DNA from: Lentisphaeria bacterium
GTDB lineage: Bacteria; Verrucomicrobiota; Lentisphaeria; Oligosphaerales; Oligosphaeraceae
NCBI GenBank assembly: GCA_024405215.1
Contig: JAKSPB010000001.1
Location: forward strand, 48,104 to 112,103
Direction: 5' to 3'
DNA: 64,000 nt
Within the stretch, counting starts at the first letter, position 1. Every line of letters starts with the position of its first letter. A program made the position numbers and the translations under genes. Positions 28,547 through 37,100 of this stretch are shown in pieces. The notes beneath the pieces were generated by a model. It saw only the letters and a program-made list of their open reading frames with translations. It did no database searches and was not told where the DNA came from.

Positions 28547-29884
28547 ATGAAGATTTCCGCGGATTTCAACCAGCCGATAGGCGTGATGAAGCCCATGCAT
28601 GGCGTGGGGCAGCCTCCCATGGTGCAGCTGAACGACTTCATGATGCACTATCTGACGGAGGCGGGCATTCCGTATTCCCGGTTGCATGATGTACAGGGGC
28701 CGCAGGGGGCGAATGCCTACGTGGACATTCCGAATATCTTCCGAAATTTCGAGGCGGACGTGGAGGATCCTGCTTCCTATGACTTCGCCTTCACGGACGC
28801 CTTCCTGACAAAGATGATTGCGCATCATGTGGAGCCCTTCTTCCGTCTTGGCGTGACCATCGAGAACTGCTTCTATCTGAAGCCTCTGCGCATTGATCCG
28901 CCGAAGGATTTCGCAAAGTGGGCGCGCATCTGCGAACATATCATCCGCCATTACAACCATGGATGGGCCAATGGTTTCCAGTTCGGCATCAAATATTGGG
29001 AAATCTGGAACGAACCCGATGACGGCTGCTACGATGTGAAACTTTCCGGAATGTGGAAGGGGACGCCGGAGCAGTTCTTCGATTTCTACGCCACGGCGGC
29101 ACGGCACCTGAAGGCGTGTTTCGGCGACGAAATCCAAGTGGGCGGATACGGTGCCTGCGGCTTCTGGGAGTATCGGAAAGACCTGGAGGCAAATGGCCTG
29201 GGGCGTGCGCCGCAGACGCAGCGCGAGGGCTATCTGGAGTTCGCGCACCGCTTCCTGCAATTCGTCCACGACGAGAATGTGCCACTGGATTTCTTCTCTT
29301 GGCACAGCTATGCGGACCTGAAGGACACGGTGGAGATGGCGAGATACTGCCGTCGATTGCTGAAAAAGCATGGCCTGGCGGATGTCCCGGATTTCCTTGA
29401 CGAGTGGAACACCTGCTTCGAGGCGAAGCGCCGCGGCTCCGATTACGCGGCGGCGCAGGTCTTCGGCATGATGCTGGCCATGCAGAAGGAAGATACGAAG
29501 ATGCTGAACTACTACGATGCGCGGCTGGGCTTCTCCGGCTACGGCGGGATGTTCAATCCCGATACGTGGGAGCCGTATCTGGCATACTTTGTCTTCAAGA
29601 TGTTCCATGACGCGTATCAGCTGAAAAACGAGATGCAGTCCGCGTCCGACGATCCCGACGTCTATGTCTGCGCGGCGGGGAATGACCGCAGACGTGTGCT
29701 TCTGCTGGCCAATGTCAGCGACAGGAAAATGGATGCGGAACTGGATCTCCAGGGTGTCAGCGTGTCGGAGGCGGAGGTCGTCATGATCAACAGCGTTTAT
29801 CGCAATAGCCTCACGGGAATCCGGATTGCCTCCGACGGAAAGCTGTCCATTCCGCCATATACCTGCGTGGAGTTGCGATTTTAA
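28547..29884 (+). CDS. GH39-like glycoside hydrolase (clan GH-A)
   Basis: The 445-residue cytoplasmic protein has a TIM-barrel clan-A pattern. The acid/base Glu sits in KYWEIWNEPDDG (about residue 151) after strand 4, and the nucleophile Glu in DFLDEWNTCF (about residue 285) after strand 7. GYGACGFWEYRK and FFSWHSYAD lie between them. C-terminal residues 360-445 form a beta domain. This matches GH39 and related xylosidase/iduronidase-like families, but the precise specificity is open. It is the middle gene of a three-gene set with 6-bp and 18-bp spacings, all likely on one transcript. Confidence 0.82.
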   Translation: MKISADFNQPIGVMKPMHGVGQPPMVQLNDFMMHYLTEAGIPYSRLHDVQGPQGANAYVDIPNIFRNFEADVEDPASYDFAFTDAFLTKMIAHHVEPFFRLGVTIENCFYLKPLRIDPPKDFAKWARICEHIIRHYNHGWANGFQFGIKYWEIWNEPDDGCYDVKLSGMWKGTPEQFFDFYATAARHLKACFGDEIQVGGYGACGFWEYRKDLEANGLGRAPQTQREGYLEFAHRFLQFVHDENVPLDFFSWHSYADLKDTVEMARYCRRLLKKHGLADVPDFLDEWNTCFEAKRRGSDYAAAQVFGMMLAMQKEDTKMLNYYDARLGFSGYGGMFNPDTWEPYLAYFVFKMFHDAYQLKNEMQSASDDPDVYVCAAGNDRRRVLLLANVSDRKMDAELDLQGVSVSEAEVVMINSVYRNSLTGIRIASDGKLSIPPYTCVELRF

Positions 29885-29902
29885 GGTAGGATAGGAGAGA
29901 AA

Positions 29903-31891
29903 ATGAAATCCGGAAAGGTTGTTTGGAAGGATGTCTTTGCCGAATGGGACGAACGGCAGCTGCGGGTGGGGAACGGCAAGTTCCAGCGCGTCTTCGACCT
30001 TGGCGACGGATTGCTGAGGACGACTTCGCTCTGTGATGGCGAGGGGCGTCTCTTTGCGGAGGCCAGTGCCGCCTGCAATGATTTCGAGTGCTATGGCAGT
30101 TCCTTGGAACTCAAGGATCTGCGGCATTCTTTGGAGGATGTTCAGGCGGAAGTCCGGGAGAACGATTTTCTGGAAGCGCCTCATCTGCATCTTACCGTGG
30201 TCCTCTATGAAACGGAGAGCAAGACGCGCTACCAGCGGGAGTTCTTCCTCTATCCGGAACTCCCCGCGTATGGCCTGCGAAATGGCATCGCCACGGCAGT
30301 TCTCGCGAATCTCTACTACACGCCGCGCCATCGCCTGGAGGACGATTATGCGCCTTACGTCCGTCGCCGCCGGGATCCGCTGATGGATGTGCTTCATCCC
30401 GCAAAAGGCTTCCGGATCACGAGGAGCGTGGAGTTCGTTGGGCACACCGATGTCCAGGATCAGCACGTCCGGGAACATGCCGCCGAGACTGGACAGACGG
30501 AGTTCCAGGGGAACCTCCTCTACTGCGAGGCGCAGGACGGCGCAGGCGTCATCCTGCTGCAAGAGGCGCCGCCGACTTCCGAACGTCGGGAGTTCGTTTC
30601 TTGTGACTTCTGCCTGGACAAGGCGGGGGACATCCGGTCGCTGTGCTGGGGGCTCTCTCCGTCGGATATCTCCGCGAACCGCATGCTTCTTTCCTATCGG
30701 AATGCCGTGCTGCTCTATCATGATGCACAGGAACGGGATTTTGTGCTCAAGGACTATCTTCGCACACGCTTCGACCACTCCGCCCAGCATCGTCGCATCG
30801 TGTGTAACGCATGGGGCTGCGGGGCCTTTCCGAAACGTCTCAATCCCCTGTTTCTCCGTGACGAAATCCAGGCTGCGCCCCAATGCGGCGGCGAAGTCTA
30901 TCAGATTGACGACGAATGGCAGGCCGGCGGATCCCTGGGGAACTACGTCGTGCGGAACCAGCGGCCGGATATCGCCTGGTATTGGTCCATCAATCAGGAG
31001 AAGGTAGGCTGCGACAGCTTTGCGCCGCTCTGGGAGCTGGCGCGGAAGAAGGGTATCGAGCTGGCGCTTTGGATTGCCCCCAGCACAAACGTGGCCTATC
31101 GGGACCACCGGCAGTTCGCGGACATCGTTCTGGATTTCTATCGCAAATATGGCTTCCGTCTTTTCAAGGTGGACAACGCGTCCTTCCCGACCCGGGAGTG
31201 CGAGGAGAACTTCGAGACGCTTTTGCGCGATGTCCGCCGGGAATCCAACTGCGACGTGGTCTTCAACCTGGATATCACGGCCGATCAGCGCGGAGGGTTC
31301 TTCCGCTTCTTGGAATACGGTTTGCTTTTCGTGGAGAACCGCTACGTCTGCCACAGCTTCGGGGTGGGATATCACCCGGAGCGCACCCTGCGGAATCTCT
31401 GGGATCTGTGCCACTTTGTCCGTCCGCAAACTCTGCAGGTGGAAGTTCCGTCGCCTTGGGATGTCAACGAAAAGTTCTATCAGGCAAAGGGCGAAACGGA
31501 TCCCCGGAGCTATCCTTGGGAATACTGGGGGGCCATAGCGCTTTTCGCCAATCCGCTGCTCTGGTTCTCGCCGTCATCCATTCCGGAGGACGACCGCCGC
31601 AGAATGAAGGAGGTCATCTCCTTGCATCGGAAATACAACGACGCAATCTTCGGCGGCGAGATCTTCCCCATTGGCGCTCGACCCGACGGCAGCGCACTGA
31701 CAGGCTTTGTCTCCCGAAATTCCGACGGCACGCCGCGCATCGCGCTGCTGCTGAGGGAGCGAAATGCCAAGACGGAGGCGCTGGCGATGCCCGGGACGGC
31801 CGGTTGGCGGTGCGTGGCAGGCGAGGGCGCAGTGCGTGACGGAAATCTCGTACTGCCCAAGACGGCTTCCTTCGCCCTCTTCATGCCGTAG
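29903..31891 (+). CDS. GH36/clan GH-D-like alpha-galactosidase family protein
   Basis: The 662-residue protein has no signal peptide; AGGAGAG precedes the ATG. The N-terminal third is a beta supersandwich, followed by a TIM barrel with GEVYQIDDEWQ and FRLFKVDNASFP, where the Asp of KVDN is the expected nucleophile of clan GH-D, and NLDITADQRGGFF, the likely acid/base region. A C-terminal beta domain ends FALFMP. Clan D enzymes release alpha-galactose or related sugars; here the third gene of the cluster would complete intracellular breakdown of an oligosaccharide imported by unseen transporters. The exact family number is uncertain. Confidence 0.78.
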   Translation: MKSGKVVWKDVFAEWDERQLRVGNGKFQRVFDLGDGLLRTTSLCDGEGRLFAEASAACNDFECYGSSLELKDLRHSLEDVQAEVRENDFLEAPHLHLTVVLYETESKTRYQREFFLYPELPAYGLRNGIATAVLANLYYTPRHRLEDDYAPYVRRRRDPLMDVLHPAKGFRITRSVEFVGHTDVQDQHVREHAAETGQTEFQGNLLYCEAQDGAGVILLQEAPPTSERREFVSCDFCLDKAGDIRSLCWGLSPSDISANRMLLSYRNAVLLYHDAQERDFVLKDYLRTRFDHSAQHRRIVCNAWGCGAFPKRLNPLFLRDEIQAAPQCGGEVYQIDDEWQAGGSLGNYVVRNQRPDIAWYWSINQEKVGCDSFAPLWELARKKGIELALWIAPSTNVAYRDHRQFADIVLDFYRKYGFRLFKVDNASFPTRECEENFETLLRDVRRESNCDVVFNLDITADQRGGFFRFLEYGLLFVENRYVCHSFGVGYHPERTLRNLWDLCHFVRPQTLQVEVPSPWDVNEKFYQAKGETDPRSYPWEYWGAIALFANPLLWFSPSSIPEDDRRRMKEVISLHRKYNDAIFGGEIFPIGARPDGSALTGFVSRNSDGTPRIALLLRERNAKTEALAMPGTAGWRCVAGEGAVRDGNLVLPKTASFALFMP

Positions 31892-31957
31892 GATGCGCAA
31901 GGATGTTTTCTGGCATTACCAGAATTCTGGAGCGTTTTCAGAAGCAATAAAAGCTAG

Positions 31958-32147
31958 AGAGCCTTTGCAAAAGTCGCTTTGGACACTTTTCGCGCTTTCG
32001 GGGCATTTTGTTCCGAGTGCTTCCGCCTTCGCGAAGCTACGGCGGGACATGTCGCGTCGTAGTGGACTACGCCTTGGCGCACTTGAAGCAGACAGCCTCC
32101 GAAATCCCTGAAAAGTGCCTTCGAATGGACTTTTGCAAAAAGGCTCT
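31958..32147. repeat. MITE-like repeat, full copy A (about 190 bp)
   Basis: Terminal inverted repeats read AGAGCCTTTGCAAAAGTC at the left and (reverse complement of the right end) AGAGCCTTTTTGCAAAAGTCC. Both flanks contain CTAGA. The interior CTACGGCGGGACATGTCGCG and GCCTTGGCGCACTTGAAGCA recurs at 55555-55768. No transposase is encoded. Members share a CTTTTGCAAAAG palindrome at their tips. Confidence 0.75.
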
Positions 32148-32176
32148 AGAATCTATACAGTGCATTGCTATTGCAC

Positions 32177-32205
32177 TTGTCACGCATTGATTTTAGATAT
32201 ATATT
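32177..32205 (+). promoter_or_regulatory. Sigma70-type promoter of dinJ-yafQ
   Basis: TTGTCA at 32177-32182, a 17-bp spacer and TATATT at 32200-32205, 35 bp before the antitoxin ATG. It is a near-consensus promoter and the expected place of autorepression by the toxin-antitoxin complex. Confidence 0.65.
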
Positions 32206-32239
32206 ATGGTCATTATCCACACAAACAGGAGATACAACC

Positions 32240-32521
32240 ATGGTAGCAAACACAGTCAATTTGAGTGTTCGCCTGGATGCCGAGGTAAAACAGAATGCAG
32301 AGGCATTGTTCGAAGCCTTTGGAATGAACATGACAACTGCAATAACGTTGTTTCTGAAGCAAGCAATCAGAAACCAGGCAATTCCTTTCTCTATTACCAT
32401 GAATGCGCTTCCCAATAAGCGCACTCTGGCAGCTATTCGAGAAGCCATGGCCCTTGAAAACGATGACAATGCAGAGACCTTCCATTCCATCGACGAACTT
32501 CGCATGGATCTGCTCTCATGA
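32240..32521 (+). CDS. dinJ: RelB/DinJ-family antitoxin
   Basis: The 93-residue protein begins MVANTVNLSVRLDAEVKQNAEALFEAFGMNMTTAITLFL, the ribbon-helix-helix DNA-binding fold of RelB/DinJ antitoxins (beta strand NLSVRLD, helix, LGMN-type turn, helix). Its acidic C-terminal tail (HSIDELRMDLLS) would wrap the toxin. AGGAGA lies 8 bp before the ATG. The stop codon overlaps the toxin start (ATGA), so the two are translated together. The pair would neutralise and autoregulate YafQ; DinJ and the complex bind palindromes in their own promoter. Confidence 0.92.
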   Translation: MVANTVNLSVRLDAEVKQNAEALFEAFGMNMTTAITLFLKQAIRNQAIPFSITMNALPNKRTLAAIREAMALENDDNAETFHSIDELRMDLLS

Positions 32522-32796
32522 CATACGAAATTCGGCGAACCAAAGAATTCAAGCAGAATGTTAAACTCTGTATCCGATGGGGCAAAGACATTGAAAAACT
32601 GCTGGCAGTAGTCAAAAAACTTGCCAATGGCGAGGAATTGCCGGAGGTCAACCGCAACCACCTGCTCGTCGGCGACTACTCCGGATGCTGGGAATGCCAT
32701 ATTGAACCCGATTGGTTGCTCGTCTATCGTCGTAACAACCAAAAGTTAATTCTTGTGCTGACCAACACAGGAACTCACAGCGATATTTTCGGATAA
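32518..32796 (+). CDS. yafQ: YafQ-family mRNA-interferase toxin
   Basis: The 92-residue RelE-superfamily protein has all YafQ landmarks: RRTKEFKQNVKLC at the N terminus, then NRNHLLVGDYSGCWECHIEPDWLLVYRR, with the conserved His residues and Asp of the active site, and TGTHSDIF at the end carrying the last His. YafQ cuts mRNA on the ribosome at in-frame lysine codons. Nothing is truncated, so the pair is expected to be functional. It sits between a MITE-like repeat and the RHS locus, an accessory setting. Confidence 0.93.
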   Translation: MTYEIRRTKEFKQNVKLCIRWGKDIEKLLAVVKKLANGEELPEVNRNHLLVGDYSGCWECHIEPDWLLVYRRNNQKLILVLTNTGTHSDIFG

Positions 32797-32854
32797 TCAA
32801 ATATCAGGCCTGAAAGTCAACCGCCCGCAAAATATATCAATTGGGGGCATCACC

Positions 32855-32894
32855 ATACAATATCCTCGAATCCGCTTCTCGCCATGGCAAGTCC
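32855..32894. repeat. Direct repeat flanking the RHS island (left)
   Basis: ATACAATA...CGAA.CCGCTTCT.GCCAT.GCAAGTCC at 32855-32894 recurs in the same orientation at 39038-39078, about 80% identical over 40 bases. Between the two copies lie only the membrane protein and the RHS gene. Confidence 0.55.
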
Positions 32895-32923
32895 TGCGAG
32901 TTGCGGTGGTTAGGGACAAGGGA

Positions 32924-33964
32924 TCACGGGTGATGATTGGGGCCGGACGGGGATGTTGGTTTGACGATTTTACATTGTAATGCAGGTTGTTGCAAATAAT
33001 TTGTTTCAATTTTAAAATTGATTATATCCGATAGTATTTTTCTTGCTGGAATAATCATGACATATTCTGCTTCTGACGACAAAACAGTTGGCTGGAAAAT
33101 GTCATTTAGGATAAGAAAGTCAGAGGAAGGATTGCCTGAAGGATCAAGCGGGGAAATCGACGTCAGTTTTATTGGAGTGGCACTTTTATTTTTGATTTTC
33201 AAGTTGATAAAATCATTCTCTTCGGCATCTCCACGAACGAACAATATTTCATCATAATTAATCGGCTGATGTGTTTTATATAACTTTTCCCCATTCCGTG
33301 TCCTATATGAAATTCCATCTTCCTCAACATCGAATGAGTATGTTATGGTTTCTTTTAACTGGAAACAATGAAAGCATTTTTCCTTAAGAATATCATTAGG
33401 GAGATTGTGAAAAAGGTCTATTTCTTTGGAATAGCCTTCTGAAGTAATAATTGCCGTATATTGCCAGTGAATCTTTTCCATTGTTTTACCAGTGGATAAC
33501 TTGACAAGCTCCGCATCGCTGGCTATGGCAATTGTGTCTGTAGTGTTATTTGTTATTTTAACATGCAATTCCACTGGCGTCGCGGACAAAATCACACATC
33601 CACACAAAAACAGCGCCGAATACAGCACTGCAAAAACGCAAAAAGGGATGAATGTCTTTTTGTGGTCACTCCCCATTTTGACGCCAGACGAGATGATTGA
33701 AATCAGACGGGCAAGGTTTTTTGAAGAAAACGTAATATACATAAGAAAGAAAATTTCACTAAAAGTCCAAATCAAGCAGTTGATTACGAAAGCTAATATA
33801 CTAGTAATCATCAAGATTGCCAAGTTGCACTTATATTTTATATGCATAACTGCATTTATCGTCAAATAAACTATGAATTGAACAGCAAGGGCATGGCAGG
33901 CATATCCTATTTTGTTTGTCAGATTTGCTAGAAGGTAAAAAAAGTGTAATCCGCATACGAACAT
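32924..33964 (-). CDS. Membrane protein downstream of the RHS gene, possible immunity or partner protein
   Basis: In its longest form it has 346 residues: about four hydrophobic segments within residues 1-130 (for example LAILMITSILAFVINCLIW and FIPFCVFAVLYSALFLCGCVIL), then an extracytoplasmic beta-rich domain (ELHVKITNNTTDTIAIAS through the end). A shorter version starting at MGSDHKKTFIPF (33676) would be a lipoprotein-like protein with FLCGC, so the N-terminal part may be a separate small membrane protein or chance frame. I recognise no family. AT-rich codon use differs from neighbours, suggesting transfer. It lies 230 bp downstream of the RHS gene on the same strand, where immunity genes usually sit. 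Confidence 0.5.
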   Translation of the reverse strand: MFVCGLHFFYLLANLTNKIGYACHALAVQFIVYLTINAVMHIKYKCNLAILMITSILAFVINCLIWTFSEIFFLMYITFSSKNLARLISIISSGVKMGSDHKKTFIPFCVFAVLYSALFLCGCVILSATPVELHVKITNNTTDTIAIASDAELVKLSTGKTMEKIHWQYTAIITSEGYSKEIDLFHNLPNDILKEKCFHCFQLKETITYSFDVEEDGISYRTRNGEKLYKTHQPINYDEILFVRGDAEENDFINLKIKNKSATPIKLTSISPLDPSGNPSSDFLILNDIFQPTVLSSEAEYVMIIPARKILSDIINFKIETNYLQQPALQCKIVKPTSPSGPNHHP

Positions 33965-34195
33965 AATACAAGCGCCATTGACTCATATAAATATATCTTC
34001 CTTATTTCCATTCTGTCCCGCAAAAAAGAATTGTCTTTAACAACTGAGCAACGATTTGAAATCAAGTATCGCGTTTTTAACAGAAAATTCCGCAGGCCGC
34101 GCCGGCAGGCGGAGCTGTATTAGGAGTATTAGGGAGGAACAACTCCTAAAGACCTCCGCCGTCAAACGGCCTTTTGGGGGGAACAAAGAATTTCC

Positions 34196-37100
34196 TTAAA
34201 ATTCTCCGCAGTATTGTTCGGCAGCCGGTCCCTTGTTGCCAATGCCCCTGCCGATGGCCGGACTGTAGTATTGCGAGAAGGCGTAACAGAGCCCCGTTTC
34301 GTCGTCCTGGAACAGGGTTTTGAAGCGGAAGGGATTTGTGGAAGTGCCGTTGTGGGTGCAGGTGCCGAAAGGCGCGTAGAGGTACGTGTCGGTGACGACG
34401 CCCTTGTCGTTCATGATGGCGACGATGTTCTGGCTGGCGTCGGATACGAGGAATTCGCTGTTGTTCCGCAGGATTGGCGTTCCGGAGGTGAGATAGCTAT
34501 TTTCCAGTGCATTGCCGTTGCTGGCGTTGAATTCGGCGACCAGGTTGTCGTTGTCATAGGCATAGAGGATGTGCTTGACCAGGGTTTCCTCCTGGAAGAC
34601 CTTCTTTTCGAAGCGACGGCCCAGGTAATCGTATGCGAATTCCAGGCGGAGCGTTCCCTTGGTGGCGGAGACGAGGCGGTTCTGGGCATTCCAGACGTAT
34701 GTCCAGCCATCGTATGCAAGCAAGTTCCCGTCGGCATCGTAGGAGAGATTGCCGGCGGAACCTTTGTCTATCGCCGTATAGAGATTCAGCGCGTTGGTGG
34801 AATAGCGCCGGAGATTTTCGGAGGCGCCATCCTCGGAGAGTGTGCGATTGCCCGCGCCATCGTATTCAAAACGGAAGGCCTCGCCGGGAATGGGCTTGCC
34901 TTCGGCGCTGAAGCGGGCGGCTGCGGTCAATTGTCCCAGGCGGTCGTATTCGTATGACCAGGCGGTGCCGTCGGGGAGATGGATGCGCGTGCGCCTGTCG
35001 CGTAGGTCGTAGGCATAACTCAGGGAAGAGAGTTCACCCGTGGGGCCCCAGAAGGCAATTCGCGCTACATTGTCCCAGACATCGAAGGAGCGTTCTGCCT
35101 TTGCGATTTCGGTGTCATTCCGGAACCACCTGATGCCCGCCAGGGCGTTTCCGTGCTGCCTATGCAGGAATTCCAGGCGGTTCTGCCCCGAGACGATTTC
35201 CTTGAGGCGTCCGAAGGCGTCATAGGAGTAGTCGTTGTGGAGGAGGACCGTCTCCGCCTTTGCGAGTGTGAACGCAGTGCGGCGATGCAGTCTGTCATAG
35301 CCCAGGGTGATTGTGAGGCCAGGAAGATGGGGTTGGGTTTCCGAGAGGCGATTCCCCGCTGCATCGTAGGAGAAGCTGCGTGTCCCTGCGGCATCCGTCA
35401 CGGAGGCCAGCCGTCCTCCGCGGTCGTAAGTGCAGGAGATCGACGGGGTTCCGTCGGAGAAGGAGACTGTGGTCCTGCGCCCTGCGTTGTCGTAGGAATA
35501 TGTCGTGACGATGCCGCGAGGAGATGTCTTGGTGACGAGATTGCCGTTGGCATCGTAGGAATATTCCTCATGGCTTCCATCCGCGTATGTCTGGCGGATG
35601 ATCTGGCCTCTCTCGTTGTAGGCGAAGGCACTCCTGTCACCGTTTCCGGTCCCTTCTGGATTCCGCCAGGAAGTCATGGCGGTCGTGCGTCCTTGGGCAT
35701 CGTATTCGTATGCCACGCGGTGCGTATCCCCGCATTCCAGAATCGTTTTTCCTTGGGCATTGAATGTGCTTTGGCATACAGCGCCGTCGGGGAAGGTCAC
35801 CTCTTCTTGGCTGTCACTGAGATTGACGGTTCGGCGCGTGATACGGCTTTCTTCGCCAATCTTGATTTCCTGGGAGACCGTATGCTGGCTGCTGTCGGTG
35901 ATTTCACGGAATTGCGTCATGACGCCATTGGCCGCGATGGTTCTTCCGATCGGATTTTCGAAGGCATCGTATTCGTATGTGGTGACGCCCTGGCTTTCGG
36001 AGGCCCGGCTGACGGGACGGTGGTTGCGGAAGGTGGAGAGAACGGGGGCCTTGCCGTCGGCGATTGTCTTTTCCTCGACGATGCCATTGCCGCGAAGGGT
36101 CGTTTCCACGCGGGTCTGGATACCGTCTTCCTCATGGATGTTGAGCCTGTTGTTTCTGGATTGCAGGCTCTGGGACACCAAGGCCGGGGTGCCGGAGGAC
36201 GCATCCAGCCAGCGCCAGTTGCGGGTGCGAAGCATGACCTGGCCTTCCATTTCAACATAGTCCGTCTTCTTCGCCTCTACGATGTCGGGGCCGACGAGGC
36301 CGATCTTCCCGTCGCCGTCCATGTCAATGGCGGTAATGTCGCCGTAGGTCGGGTCATCGTATTGGTAGAGGGTGACGCATCCCGTGGGAGCAGTGGACGA
36401 CAGGATGCGGCTCTGGGCGTCGTATGTGGTGGCGGAATAGGTTCCGTCGGGATAGGCTGTCTTGATGGTTCTGCCCAGGAGGTCCTGGGTGCTTTCCACC
36501 CACTCGCCTTCGCCGTAGACCGTTCGCGTGGTCATGGTGCCATCGGAGTTTACCGTTCGGAAATACGACACGGGGGAAACGGCCGTGCCGGAGACGGAGG
36601 CGATGGTTCCATCCAAATGGTAGGTCGTCACTGCCGTGCTTCCGTCGGGATAGACGGTTGTTTCCGTGCGGTGTCCGTCAATGATCTCCGTACGGTATTC
36701 CGTGCGTTCTCCCGTGGGGGAAATCTCCGCGGTTTTTTCACCGTATTCGTTGTATTCGTAACGGGTGGTCTGTGTTTGGGCGGACGCATCCTGCGGTTTG
36801 ACGGACGCCATGAGGCTTGCCGTAAGGCTCTCCGCGAGAGTGCGCCCGATGGCGTTGTAGGTATAGTTCGTGGTCAGGTCGCCGATCGTGCGGGAAGCGA
36901 TTCTGCCTTTGCTGTCGTATTCTTTCGTCTCGGTGATGCCTTCCCGGGAGGTATGGGAGATGGTTGAGACAGTGCCTTGAACGTAGGTTTCCGTCGTGTC
37001 ATCTTCATGACGGGTCACCAAAGGCCGTCCGAAGATGTCTCGTTCGTAGCTTTGGCTGGATATGGTCAGGCCGCTCTCGATGTCAATGACCGTGCTGGAA

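Noticed and set aside
26756..31429. A 1557-codon open frame on the minus strand across the glycan cluster
   Set aside because: It lies exactly antisense to three plus-strand genes with recognisable family motifs; long antisense frames arise from GC-biased codon use, and its translation shows no family pattern.
35153..36967. Long plus-strand frames across the RHS gene
   Set aside because: Generated by the repeated YD codons of the RHS gene on the other strand.
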